From an uncultured Spirochaetales bacterium (lineage in GTDB: Bacteria > Spirochaetota > Spirochaetia > Sphaerochaetales > Sphaerochaetaceae): a DNA stretch of 32,134 nt. The DNA lies in the NCBI GenBank assembly GCA_902773355.1, contig CACYEI010000059.1, positions 1-32,134 of the forward strand, read 5' to 3'. A model generated the notes under the pieces. That model saw nothing but the letters and a program-made list of their open reading frames with translations. It was not told where the DNA came from and made no database searches. The translations under genes and the position numbers were made by a program. Of this stretch, positions 8,863 through 15,923 are shown in pieces (position 1 is the stretch's first letter; every line of letters starts with the position of its first letter).

Positions 8863-9951
8863 TTATCTTACCATACTGCTTCTTGATGTATTTCTTGACT
8901 GCGGCTGTGTAAAAAACATATTTGACACTGAAGACTTAGTAGTATATACCAGCGTATCATCCGGGCTGACATTACCAGATAAAATCTGATAAGTATTTTC
9001 ACCTAGATATTTTACCTGAACTTGAACTTCTTCTGTACTTCCATCTGAAAGTTTTTTTGTAACATAACTATTACCACTTCTGGTAGTCACAGCGTCTTGC
9101 GTAACCAAAAGCATAGCATTTTCTGATTCTACAGAAATTATACCATTAAATGAGAAACCACTTTTTAATCTTTCAGGTGGATTAGGTATCTCTATCTCCA
9201 CATCAAGAACACCTATCCCATTATTAGAATACCTCCCTACAAGAGGGATATAAGAAACATATCCATCAAAATAGACACCTGGAAGAGCATCACTACTTAA
9301 AACCGCTTTAGTTGAGATATCTAAAAGCTGTGCATCTATTTCATCTACTTCTACTTTAGCCTTAAGTTTTGTATTATCTATAACAGTTGCTACTGTTGTT
9401 CCAGCTTGGGCATAATCATCCACATTAGCCTTAACGGATACAACTACACCATTAAAATTTGCATAGCATTTGGTTTTTTCCAAGTTTTGCTCGGCAATTT
9501 TTAATTTCTTCTCTAAAAGATCTAAATCTCTGGCACTGGAGTTTCCAACTATTTTAGCTTTTTCTAAGTTACGTTTAGCATCTTCCACACTATAAAGCTG
9601 TTCAGAATCTTCTAATTCAGCTATTAAATCACCTTTCTTTACTGAATCTCCTTCTTTAACATATACAGCAGAAATGGTTCCCTGAGCCTTAGTTACTACA
9701 TTTTGAGTCTGATATGCTTCTAAAGAACCTGAAATATCTATATTTGACACATATATTTCTTCTCTGATTTTAGTTTCAAGCTGAACAAGTTCTGTAGTTA
9801 ACTGTCTATTCAAACTATTTGATAATCTATTTGTACATGTTATAAACAATACAGTTAAAAGAGCAATAATAACTATAACTAAAACAGCTGTCTTTATTGT
9901 TTTTCTTTTCTTTTTGTTTCTACTATCCTTAATCAGTTCTTGATCATTCAT
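8863..9951 (-). CDS. MacA-like periplasmic adaptor (HlyD/RND membrane-fusion protein)
   Basis: The adaptor bridges the inner-membrane ABC permease and the outer-membrane channel. The 362 residues begin with a basic cytoplasmic tail (NKKKRKTIK), then one membrane anchor (about 21-38). A split biotinyl-lipoyl-like domain follows (ISAVYVKEGDSVKKGDLIAEL and ANFNGVVVSVKANVDDYAQAG) around a coiled-coil hairpin (about 115-160), then beta-barrel and membrane-proximal domains. It ends in a Ser/Arg/Gln-rich tail. GGAG precedes the ATG. It lies downstream of the TolC-like gene and 15 bases upstream of the ATPase gene, so all four genes probably act together. I keep the generic call because the substrate is unknown. 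Confidence 0.88.
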   Translation of the reverse strand: MNDQELIKDSRNKKKRKTIKTAVLVIVIIALLTVLFITCTNRLSNSLNRQLTTELVQLETKIREEIYVSNIDISGSLEAYQTQNVVTKAQGTISAVYVKEGDSVKKGDLIAELEDSEQLYSVEDAKRNLEKAKIVGNSSARDLDLLEKKLKIAEQNLEKTKCYANFNGVVVSVKANVDDYAQAGTTVATVIDNTKLKAKVEVDEIDAQLLDISTKAVLSSDALPGVYFDGYVSYIPLVGRYSNNGIGVLDVEIEIPNPPERLKSGFSFNGIISVESENAMLLVTQDAVTTRSGNSYVTKKLSDGSTEEVQVQVKYLGENTYQILSGNVSPDDTLVYTTKSSVSNMFFTQPQSRNTSRSSMVR

Positions 9952-9974
9952 TTTTTTCTCCGTATTTTTTCATT

Positions 9975-10000
9975 ATTTTTAATCAATATTTTTAATCAAT
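9975..10000. repeat. Perfect 13-base tandem duplication
   Basis: ATTTTTAATCAAT occurs twice in direct succession (9975-9987 and 9988-10000) in the gap between the TolC-like stop codon and the adaptor gene. Read on the minus strand the unit begins ATTGATTAAAAA and resembles the last codons of the TolC-like gene (TTG ATA AAT ATG). A further TAAATATGTA pair, 16 bases apart, overlaps that stop codon near 10013-10038. Confidence 0.85.
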
Positions 10001-10019
10001 TCTCTACATATTTAAATAT

Positions 10020-11450
10020 TTACATATTTATCAACTTAATTTTATATTCAAGCTGCAGCCCTTCCAATTTATGAATAAAATTATTAAAAGCATCTTCTTC
10101 TGTATCATTTACAGCCTGTTCATAATCATAATCACCAATCAAATTATTATCTTTCAACATCTGACTGTATGTAAGAATTTTTTGATGCGTAGATTCTACT
10201 TCCTTAAGATATTCTGATTTATTGTAAAAAGCATCTACATCATTAATAAGGGAAGAAACGTTAAGCCTATAATTATTTACTGCATCCAAATACTCTCTTT
10301 CGGCATCATTTAAATCATAAATCAACTGTTTAAGCTCTAATTCACTAACAGAACTCTTTTTAGACCCACCTTCATATTTTCCAGAAATAGTTACCGTGGG
10401 AATGGAAAACTTCCAATCATTAATATTTTCTTTAACATTTAAAGTTATAGTCCAATTTGAAGACTGATACTGAGCACCAGTAGTTAATGCCATGTCGGTA
10501 CCTAAATAACCACCTTTACTCTGAAATTTAACCGTAGGTGTTAACGAACCTGATAAATTAAGTTTTGATTTCAAGTCAGTTTTTTCTCTTATTTTTTCAT
10601 TAACCTGTTCTAACTTTAATTTCTTATTCAGTACAGAATAAGATGTAATATCTTCATCATTTTCTGGTATAATAAAACTTAAATCAGCATCTCTAATTTC
10701 TGTTACATCTACATATTCAGTTCCAAATTTGACAACAAAGTTATTTTTTAATGATACTAGACTTCTTTTTTGTTCATCTATTGATGCTTTAGCTTTATTC
10801 AGTTCACTTTGCCGTCTTAAATCTTCTGTAGAATTAGGAACCAAATCCCCCGAAAAAAGGTCAGTTTCATAATTATTCAAATTTCTGTTATAGCTTTTTT
10901 CTGCATTTAAAATATTATGTTCCAAATTCAATATAGAGCTCACGGATGAAATATAATTATTAATAAAGTTCAACCTTTCAGAATTATCCTTATATCTTTC
11001 ATTAAGTTCATCTATCCTATCTGAAATGTCATTTTCATTTTCATTTAAAGAAAAAGTCTTATTTAAAGATGTTCCTAAAGAAAGATTGTAAAAATTATTT
11101 TCATCAAGTCTAACAGAATGAACCGCAGTTCCTACTGTAGATGCTGAACCAAAAGATAGAGTATTAGATATTGTAAGATCATCTGCTATCTCGGGATATG
11201 TAACTGAAGCAGAAACAGCAGGTAAATAAAAACCGTTTCCTGAATAATCATCTGAAACAGTAACAGAGTACGCAGAACCTTTAATTTCATTTAGGGCTTT
11301 AGTTAATGACTGTCTTTCTTTAGATAAACCTAAACTTGTCTTATTATAACTGCTTTCCCAAGCCTTTATAGCCAAGCTCTCTAACTCTTCGGAAAATAAA
11401 GCTGATACACATATCATAAAAAGAATAATGATAATAGTTATTTTTTTCAT
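10020..11450 (-). CDS. TolC-like outer-membrane efflux channel of the MacAB-type pump
   Basis: The 476-residue protein has a Sec signal peptide (about 1-20, cleavage after LFS). Two blocks of alternating beta segments (around 60-130 and 300-370) alternate with long helical, coiled-coil-prone stretches rich in Asn, Glu, Lys and Leu (about 140-260 and 375-470). That layout matches the duplicated strand-helix-helix plan of TolC proteins, but no strong family signature is visible, so the call rests on layout and on being first in an operon with adaptor, ATPase and permease. A TTGACA-17-TATTTA promoter lies directly before the ATG with no ribosome site, so the mRNA may be leaderless. Short repeats overlap the stop codon. 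Confidence 0.7.
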   Translation of the reverse strand: MKKITIIIILFMICVSALFSEELESLAIKAWESSYNKTSLGLSKERQSLTKALNEIKGSAYSVTVSDDYSGNGFYLPAVSASVTYPEIADDLTISNTLSFGSASTVGTAVHSVRLDENNFYNLSLGTSLNKTFSLNENENDISDRIDELNERYKDNSERLNFINNYISSVSSILNLEHNILNAEKSYNRNLNNYETDLFSGDLVPNSTEDLRRQSELNKAKASIDEQKRSLVSLKNNFVVKFGTEYVDVTEIRDADLSFIIPENDEDITSYSVLNKKLKLEQVNEKIREKTDLKSKLNLSGSLTPTVKFQSKGGYLGTDMALTTGAQYQSSNWTITLNVKENINDWKFSIPTVTISGKYEGGSKKSSVSELELKQLIYDLNDAEREYLDAVNNYRLNVSSLINDVDAFYNKSEYLKEVESTHQKILTYSQMLKDNNLIGDYDYEQAVNDTEEDAFNNFIHKLEGLQLEYKIKLINM

Positions 11451-11458
11451 AAAATCTA

Positions 11459-11487
11459 TAAATAATGAATATAAAACGACCTGTCAA
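11459..11487 (-). promoter_or_regulatory. Sigma-70-type promoter of the MacAB-TolC-like operon
   Basis: On the minus strand a perfect -35 TTGACA (11487-11482) and a -10 TATTTA (11464-11459) are separated by exactly 17 bases. Only 8 bases lie between the -10 box and the ATG at 11450, so transcription would start at or within about three bases of the start codon. No Shine-Dalgarno sequence is present. Confidence 0.65.
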
Positions 11488-11541
11488 TATTCAGTCTGAA
11501 ATTCTACTTTTATTTCAAGTTTCTATAAAACATATCTATAT

Positions 11542-11592
11542 TAAGTTATATTTCTACTAAAATTATATCTCTACTAAAATTATATTTCTACT
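11542..11592 (-). repeat. Three tandem 17-base units overlapping a stop codon
   Basis: On the minus strand AGTAGAAATATAATTTT (11592-11576) is followed by AGTAGAGATATAATTTT (11575-11559, one difference) and AGTAGAAATATAACTTA (11558-11542, two differences). The first unit carries the last codons and TAA stop of the small barrel gene (Val-Glu-Ile-stop). The unit is not a multiple of three, so downstream copies lie in other frames. Confidence 0.92.
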
Positions 11593-12185
11593 GAGAAATA
11601 AGCTCTTATAACAAGTGAACTTAAAGATTTATCTATTGATATTTTTTTATTTTCAAAACGTGGATTAACTAAGGAGATGGAACCCTCTAAACCAAGTCCT
11701 ATGGTATCATTTAAACGTCCTCTAGCCCCACCCTGTAGTACTAGACCAAATTTCTGACTGAAATTTTTTATACCATTGTAATCAAAGATTAAAATACACG
11801 CACCAAAAGCACCATAAATTTCAAAAGATTTCTTTAACAAATATCTATAATCTAACGTTATCTCATAATGTGTCTGTACTTCTGAAAAACCATTAAAAAT
11901 TCTAGTAAAACCTGCTACATCAATATTAAATTTAATACCTAAAGAAAATTTATCTTCAAATCTAGCTGGGGTAAAAATCAATGAATAATACATTCCAAAA
12001 TCAATATGTTTATCTGATTCAAAAATTTCCACATGTACACTTGGACCTACGTTAAAATTAAACTGAGATAAATCATTTCTAGTTATATGACTTACTGACT
12101 CATCATAAGCACATACATAGAACAAACTAAACATTAAATAAAAGATAAGAGGTAATAATTTACTAATTGATCTTATTTTTCCCAT
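11580..12185 (-). CDS. Small outer-membrane beta-barrel-like protein, function unknown
   Basis: A 201-residue secreted protein of no family I can name. The N-terminus has a basic start and a hydrophobic stretch (LLPLIFYLMFSLFYVCA), a probable signal peptide cut near residue 26. The rest is strand after strand of alternating residues with glycine turns (FGMYYSLIF, LGIKFNIDVAG, YEITLDYRYLL, IYGAFGACIL, LGLEGSISL), and it ends with aromatic-rich strand AYFSVEI. This is the appearance of an 8-stranded barrel of the opacity/OmpW size class. Its ATG lies inside the end of the nucleotidyltransferase gene (13-base overlap), implying coupled translation. The end of the gene forms the first unit of a tandem repeat. 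Confidence 0.7.
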   Translation of the reverse strand: MGKIRSISKLLPLIFYLMFSLFYVCAYDESVSHITRNDLSQFNFNVGPSVHVEIFESDKHIDFGMYYSLIFTPARFEDKFSLGIKFNIDVAGFTRIFNGFSEVQTHYEITLDYRYLLKKSFEIYGAFGACILIFDYNGIKNFSQKFGLVLQGGARGRLNDTIGLGLEGSISLVNPRFENKKISIDKSLSSLVIRAYFSVEI

Positions 12186-13081
12186 AATTTTATTGGATAA
12201 ACTCCGCTTTCTGTCTTTTCTTTTAAGCTTTTTCTTACCATCTCTCTGTCTTCAATATAAGTCATGCCAAACCATTTTTCTGGTGTATTAAAAACTTGTA
12301 AACTTCCTTCTCCATTATCTATTATTTCAGAAAGACAATCTGAAAGTATATATTCGGCTTTTAAATCAAGAATTGAATTTTCCCAGAATTTATACAAATA
12401 TTTTTTCATTAAATTTAAAACATTTGGTGTAAGACCAAATAAATTCATTGAAACTGTTTCTTCCCCAGTTAAAAATAAATTCTTTCCATGATAATGTGAA
12501 ACAATTCTATCATTTTGATACTGTATTTCCTTATGCTCAGTAAGTTTAGTCAAATAGCTATCTTTTACTTCACAAATTCCTCTACTTACAGAACCTTTTA
12601 AACTCATGGTATTTTTTAATAAATAACCAACTAGAGAATATCTATTACTGTCATTATTTATACCACTTAAATATGAACCTAAAATTTGAAAAGATTTAAG
12701 CCCATAATAGTCATCTGAGTTTATTATGGCAAAAGGATTATTTAAATATTTTTCTGCAGAAAGAACTGCCTGAACCGTTCCCCAGGGTTTTTTTCTTTCA
12801 GTACTTAATTTAATCTGTTTTTCAGACATTAATGTTGTTGTGGTCTGAAAGACATATGAAGCATCAGCATTTTTTGCTATTCTGTCAAATAATACTTCTC
12901 TGAATTCTTTTTCTATATCAGGTCTTATTATAAAAACAATTTTTTTAAATCCACTTCTTAAAGCATCATAACAACTATAATCTAAAAGAGTCTCTCCGTT
13001 ATTTCCCACTCTCTCCAGCTGTTTTATACCGCCATATCTAGATCCTATTCCAGCTGCTAAAACTAACAATATTGGTTCCAT
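12173..13081 (-). CDS. Sugar-1-phosphate nucleotidyltransferase-like protein
   Basis: A 302-residue GT-A-fold nucleotidyltransferase. The nucleotide-binding signature LVLAAGIGSRYGGIKQ is at 6-21, a KPWGTVQAVL segment at 98-107, and NSDDYYG at 121-127 supplies the metal/nucleotide-binding aspartates. Such enzymes activate sugar phosphates, or choline-type phosphates, with UTP or CTP for envelope glycans; the exact substrate is not readable. It has no signal peptide. GGAG lies about 7 bases before the ATG. It starts 24 bases downstream of the tRNA-Arg gene and overlaps the following barrel gene by 13 bases, so tRNA, nucleotidyltransferase and barrel gene may be co-transcribed. Confidence 0.8.
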   Translation of the reverse strand: MEPILLVLAAGIGSRYGGIKQLERVGNNGETLLDYSCYDALRSGFKKIVFIIRPDIEKEFREVLFDRIAKNADASYVFQTTTTLMSEKQIKLSTERKKPWGTVQAVLSAEKYLNNPFAIINSDDYYGLKSFQILGSYLSGINNDSNRYSLVGYLLKNTMSLKGSVSRGICEVKDSYLTKLTEHKEIQYQNDRIVSHYHGKNLFLTGEETVSMNLFGLTPNVLNLMKKYLYKFWENSILDLKAEYILSDCLSEIIDNGEGSLQVFNTPEKWFGMTYIEDREMVRKSLKEKTESGVYPIKLWEK

Positions 13082-13105
13082 TTAAATCTCCATTTAAATA
13101 ATAAT

Positions 13106-13177
13106 TAGGCATGCAGGGAATTGAACCCTGATTATATCCTCCGGAGGGATACGTTCTATCCGTTATACTACATGCCC
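13106..13177 (-). tRNA. tRNA-Arg (anticodon CCG)
   Basis: The minus strand folds as a 72-nt cloverleaf. The acceptor is GGGCATG/CATGCCT with a G-T first pair. The anticodon stem is TATCC/GGATA with loop CTCCGGA, so T33 and anticodon CCG reading Arg codon CGG. The T stem is CAGGG/CCCTG with loop TTCAATT. The D arm (GTAT/GAAC) has GG in its loop but an A-A mismatch in the stem. The discriminator is A and CCA is not encoded. It sits between two same-strand protein genes with gaps of only 16 and 24 bases. Confidence 0.9.
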
Positions 13178-13193
13178 TTAATCATAATTTATA

Positions 13194-13631
13194 TTATTGC
13201 TCCTTTTTATAATATCCAAATTTATCTTTTTCATTAAAATTTTCTAACGTAAGAAGATATGCCCCATCTGGGTTAACAGAAAAGTGAAATGAGTAAGAAT
13301 CTACCAAAAACTTATTTTCTTCTAGTGTTTTTAATTCATACTCAGTATATCCACTACCTACATATGAGCGGACTAAAGTTCTGTCAACAAATTCTATTCT
13401 ATCACCAAGGATTTTTTCTCCACTGCTGTAAACCCAAAGCGAATTTTCATAAATATCTGCCCAATCATTATCTGTTTTTACTGATTTAGAATTTACAATA
13501 TTAGAAAAAATTAAAAATACAGACAGTGAAACTATTATTGCTATAACAATTACTATTAGCAATAAACTAAAGAATTTTCTTTTTTCTTCTTTAGACATTT
13601 TTTTTAATGTGTCTGAAAGATTCTTTCCCAT
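13194..13631 (-). CDS. Small single-pass membrane protein, unknown function
   Basis: This 145-residue protein matches no family I recognise. A basic N-terminal region (KKMSKEEKRKFF) leads into one strong membrane segment (about 22-46, LLLIVIVIAIIVSLSVFLIF). About 100 residues outside the membrane follow, predicted to be strand-rich (WVYSSGEKILGDRIEF, RSYVGSGYTEYEL, YLLTLENF). It is probably a membrane-anchored periplasmic domain. It starts 32 bases after the ParB-like gene and ends 16 bases before the tRNA, so it is likely the second gene of a short operon. The ribosome site is weak. Confidence 0.7.
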   Translation of the reverse strand: MGKNLSDTLKKMSKEEKRKFFSLLLIVIVIAIIVSLSVFLIFSNIVNSKSVKTDNDWADIYENSLWVYSSGEKILGDRIEFVDRTLVRSYVGSGYTEYELKTLEENKFLVDSYSFHFSVNPDGAYLLTLENFNEKDKFGYYKKEQ

Positions 13632-13663
13632 GACAGTAGAATATCATCTCTAATATTTTTAAG

Positions 13664-14536
13664 CTACTTCTTTTTTTTGTGTTCTTTTTTTATCTTTTCT
13701 GCTGTTTGCTTAGCACTGATTTCTATATTTTCTTTCTTATCCTCATCCCAACGCTTTACCAAGTACAAGTAAACATCACCTTCCGTATGTCCAGGAAAAT
13801 CTGATAAGAGCTTTTCTTCTCTGATAGCATCTAAAATCGGTTTATAAACGTTTATATACCAAGACTTAGCTCCTTCTTCAAATGTTAATTCATAATTAAG
13901 TTTCTCATTTGCAAAATACTTATGAACCAAAATATGCTGCACCAAATCTGCATAGGAACCAACTCCAGTAAATACTATATCTCCCATTGGAATATAAGAT
14001 GGTGTGTACTGCTGTAAAAACCTGTTTCTTTCATAGTTCACAGCTTTTTTCTTAAGCTCAGGTATAGTCATATCAGGGCTTATTTTAATCATAGAATTTA
14101 AAACAACTATTTCAGCATCTATATATTTTACACCATTTATCTTAGCTACAGACACTCTATGGTTTCCATCTCTTACAAAATACCAACCGTTAATTTCATA
14201 AACAGATATTGGAGGAAACTCTTCATTCTTTTTCAAAACCAAATCCAAATGTTTCCATCTGCTTTTTAAATGATCATTTTTAGGCATAAAATCATAAGAA
14301 AAATCCATATACCTATTTTCTGAACCAATTATATGATCAATTGCTATAGGATGAACTCCTTTATATGTTTCACTTATTGGTCTAATCAATGCAGTAACTT
14401 CATATAAGGAAAACAAGCCAGTGTTCTTCCAGCCAAACGCAGAAAAAATAGCCTCAAATCTGGCTTTTCTTCGTGCAAAATTATAGTCATTTTCAACTTG
14501 AGTTAATTTATCATCATTAAAAAAATCTAAATTCAA
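13664..14536 (-). CDS. ParB/sulfiredoxin-fold-like protein, unknown function
   Basis: A 290-residue cytoplasmic protein. The central segment HPIAIDHIIGSENRYMDF (62-79), then an acidic/basic linker, ISVYEINGWYFVRDGN (110-125) and HRVSVAKINGVKYIDAEIV match the pattern of ParB N-terminal/sulfiredoxin-like domains, whose DGNHR motif (123-127 here) contacts nucleotide in CTP-using members. The flanks are not ParB: there is no helix-turn-helix and no partner parA nearby. The C-terminal third is helical and ends in a lysine-rich tail (KKEHKKKK). A ribosome site AGGAAGGG lies upstream of the ATG. The fold assignment comes from motif memory, and the biological role is unknown. Confidence 0.6.
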   Translation of the reverse strand: MNLDFFNDDKLTQVENDYNFARRKARFEAIFSAFGWKNTGLFSLYEVTALIRPISETYKGVHPIAIDHIIGSENRYMDFSYDFMPKNDHLKSRWKHLDLVLKKNEEFPPISVYEINGWYFVRDGNHRVSVAKINGVKYIDAEIVVLNSMIKISPDMTIPELKKKAVNYERNRFLQQYTPSYIPMGDIVFTGVGSYADLVQHILVHKYFANEKLNYELTFEEGAKSWYINVYKPILDAIREEKLLSDFPGHTEGDVYLYLVKRWDEDKKENIEISAKQTAEKIKKEHKKKK

Positions 14537-14620
14537 TAATTCCCTTCCTTTTTCAATCTATTATTTTACATATTCTTAAATTATTTAAAATATTATTTCT
14601 TAAAAATTTTAAAAATTTTT

Positions 14621-14626
14621 ATTATA
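14621..14626 (-). promoter_or_regulatory. Candidate -10 box upstream of the ParB-like gene
   Basis: A perfect minus-strand TATAAT lies 85 bases before the ATG at 14536, in the 136-base gap after the metallophosphoesterase gene. No good -35 is found at 16-18 bases. The intended leader contains an AT-only palindrome (AAAAATTTTTAAAATTTTT). The gap otherwise holds nothing I can name. Confidence 0.35.
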
Positions 14627-14672
14627 CATTTCTTAAATTCAACCCCATTTAAAAGCCTTATATTTACTGTGT

Positions 14673-15335
14673 TTAAATATTCAATAAATAATGATTATAA
14701 ACATTTATAATTCTGGTACTCCCATAAACATGTTCTCTAACAGAATTAATATCATTCAAATGGACATGCCCATGAAGAAGAAATTTTGGATTATACTTAT
14801 CCATAAAAGATATAAAACATTTAAAACCTGTATGACATAAGTCCTCTCCATCGCCTATTCCAAACGGTGGAGCATGTGTTAAAAGTATATCCAAATATCT
14901 TCCGTACTTAATTTTGTTCTTTAGCAGATATGGAAACAACTTGCTAATTCTTTTTTCCATCTGTCTTTCTGAATACTGACTTGGACCTCCATTATAAAGC
15001 ATACAACCACCCAAACCAACTATTATTAAATCCTGTTTTTTTAAATATATGCTCTTCCCATCAATCATATTTCCAAAAAAAATTGGAAATAATTCATCTG
15101 GTCTATATTTTTCAAAATTTGGATTTTTACTTCCTGCTGTTCTATTAAAATGCTGAAGATTATGATTGCCGTAAACATAACATAAATCACAATGATAAAT
15201 GGTACTGATATAATCGTAACATTCTAAAGGTAAATCTCCACATGAAAGTGCTAAATCCAACTTACCTATATACTGTTTTCCACCTGGAGAATACACAATA
15301 GAATCATCTGTATCAGAAACGCATAATAATCTCAA
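14673..15335 (-). CDS. Calcineurin-like metallophosphoesterase
   Basis: The 220-residue protein has the binuclear-metal motifs of the phosphoesterase superfamily: an altered first motif VSDTDD (residues 6-11, where SDxH is usual), CGD at 32-34, YGNHN at 55-59, LLTHAPPFG, and HGHVH near residue 200. Members with a non-His first motif exist among Firmicutes-type relatives, so activity may be kept. There is no signal peptide. The start codon is TTG: an upstream GAGG sits 7 bases before it and the next residues RLLCVSD form the required first strand. It starts 18 bases after the exonuclease gene and probably ends the long transport operon. The substrate is unknown. Confidence 0.82.
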   Translation of the reverse strand: MRLLCVSDTDDSIVYSPGGKQYIGKLDLALSCGDLPLECYDYISTIYHCDLCYVYGNHNLQHFNRTAGSKNPNFEKYRPDELFPIFFGNMIDGKSIYLKKQDLIIVGLGGCMLYNGGPSQYSERQMEKRISKLFPYLLKNKIKYGRYLDILLTHAPPFGIGDGEDLCHTGFKCFISFMDKYNPKFLLHGHVHLNDINSVREHVYGSTRIINVYNHYLLNI

Positions 15336-15353
15336 TTTTATACCTCAATTTAT

Positions 15354-15923
15354 CTATCCTAAATACGCTATTTGAATACCTTTAGTTATTAAAAACCTTC
15401 TTAAATCTGTTAAATCAGACAGTCTGCCATTACATGCCTTCTGAAAAACTTTTCCACAATTAACTGCGTCATCTAAAGCATAATGTGCTTTATAATCAAA
15501 ACCAAACAATTCACTTAAATAAGTTAATCTATGACTACTAAGTTTAGGCCAAACTTTTCTAGAAATTTTACAGGAACAAAAATAAGCTATATGGGGAATA
15601 TCTATATTATAATATCTAAGTAAACTTTTTAGTACATTCATATCAAATGAAGCATTATGAGCTACTAAAAAATCATCACCTATAAAATAGCTAATTTCTG
15701 GCCATAAATAATCAAAATTAGGTTCGTCTTTCACATCACTTGAATGTATTCCATGAATATTTATATTGCCTGAATGAAAGTACGAATATTCATCAGGCGG
15801 TTTAATTAAGCTATAAAACTTCCCCTTAATTTCACCATCACCATTAAATCTTACAAGACCAACACTACATGCACTCTCAAAAGAAGAATTTGCTGTTTCA
15901 AAATCTATTGCTATAAAATTCAT
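15354..15923 (-). CDS. DnaQ-like (DEDDh) 3'-5' exonuclease
   Basis: A 189-residue stand-alone exonuclease domain. DEDDh catalytic residues are Asp7 and Glu9 (IDFETA), Asp94 (HNASFD), His147 and Asp152 (HYALDDA). It resembles the epsilon-subunit-like proteins encoded apart from DNA polymerase III, which act in DNA repair or RNA trimming. Its ATG shares one base with the stop of the upstream TolC-like gene (TAATG), so translation is coupled to an efflux channel although no functional tie is evident. No other domain (BRCT, helicase) is attached. Confidence 0.88.
   Translation of the reverse strand: MNFIAIDFETANSSFESACSVGLVRFNGDGEIKGKFYSLIKPPDEYSYFHSGNINIHGIHSSDVKDEPNFDYLWPEISYFIGDDFLVAHNASFDMNVLKSLLRYYNIDIPHIAYFCSCKISRKVWPKLSSHRLTYLSELFGFDYKAHYALDDAVNCGKVFQKACNGRLSDLTDLRRFLITKGIQIAYLG

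Noticed and set aside
14590-14630. AT-only palindrome as a rho-independent terminator
   Set aside because: The stem contains no G-C pairs and would be too weak; it more likely reflects composition in a promoter leader.
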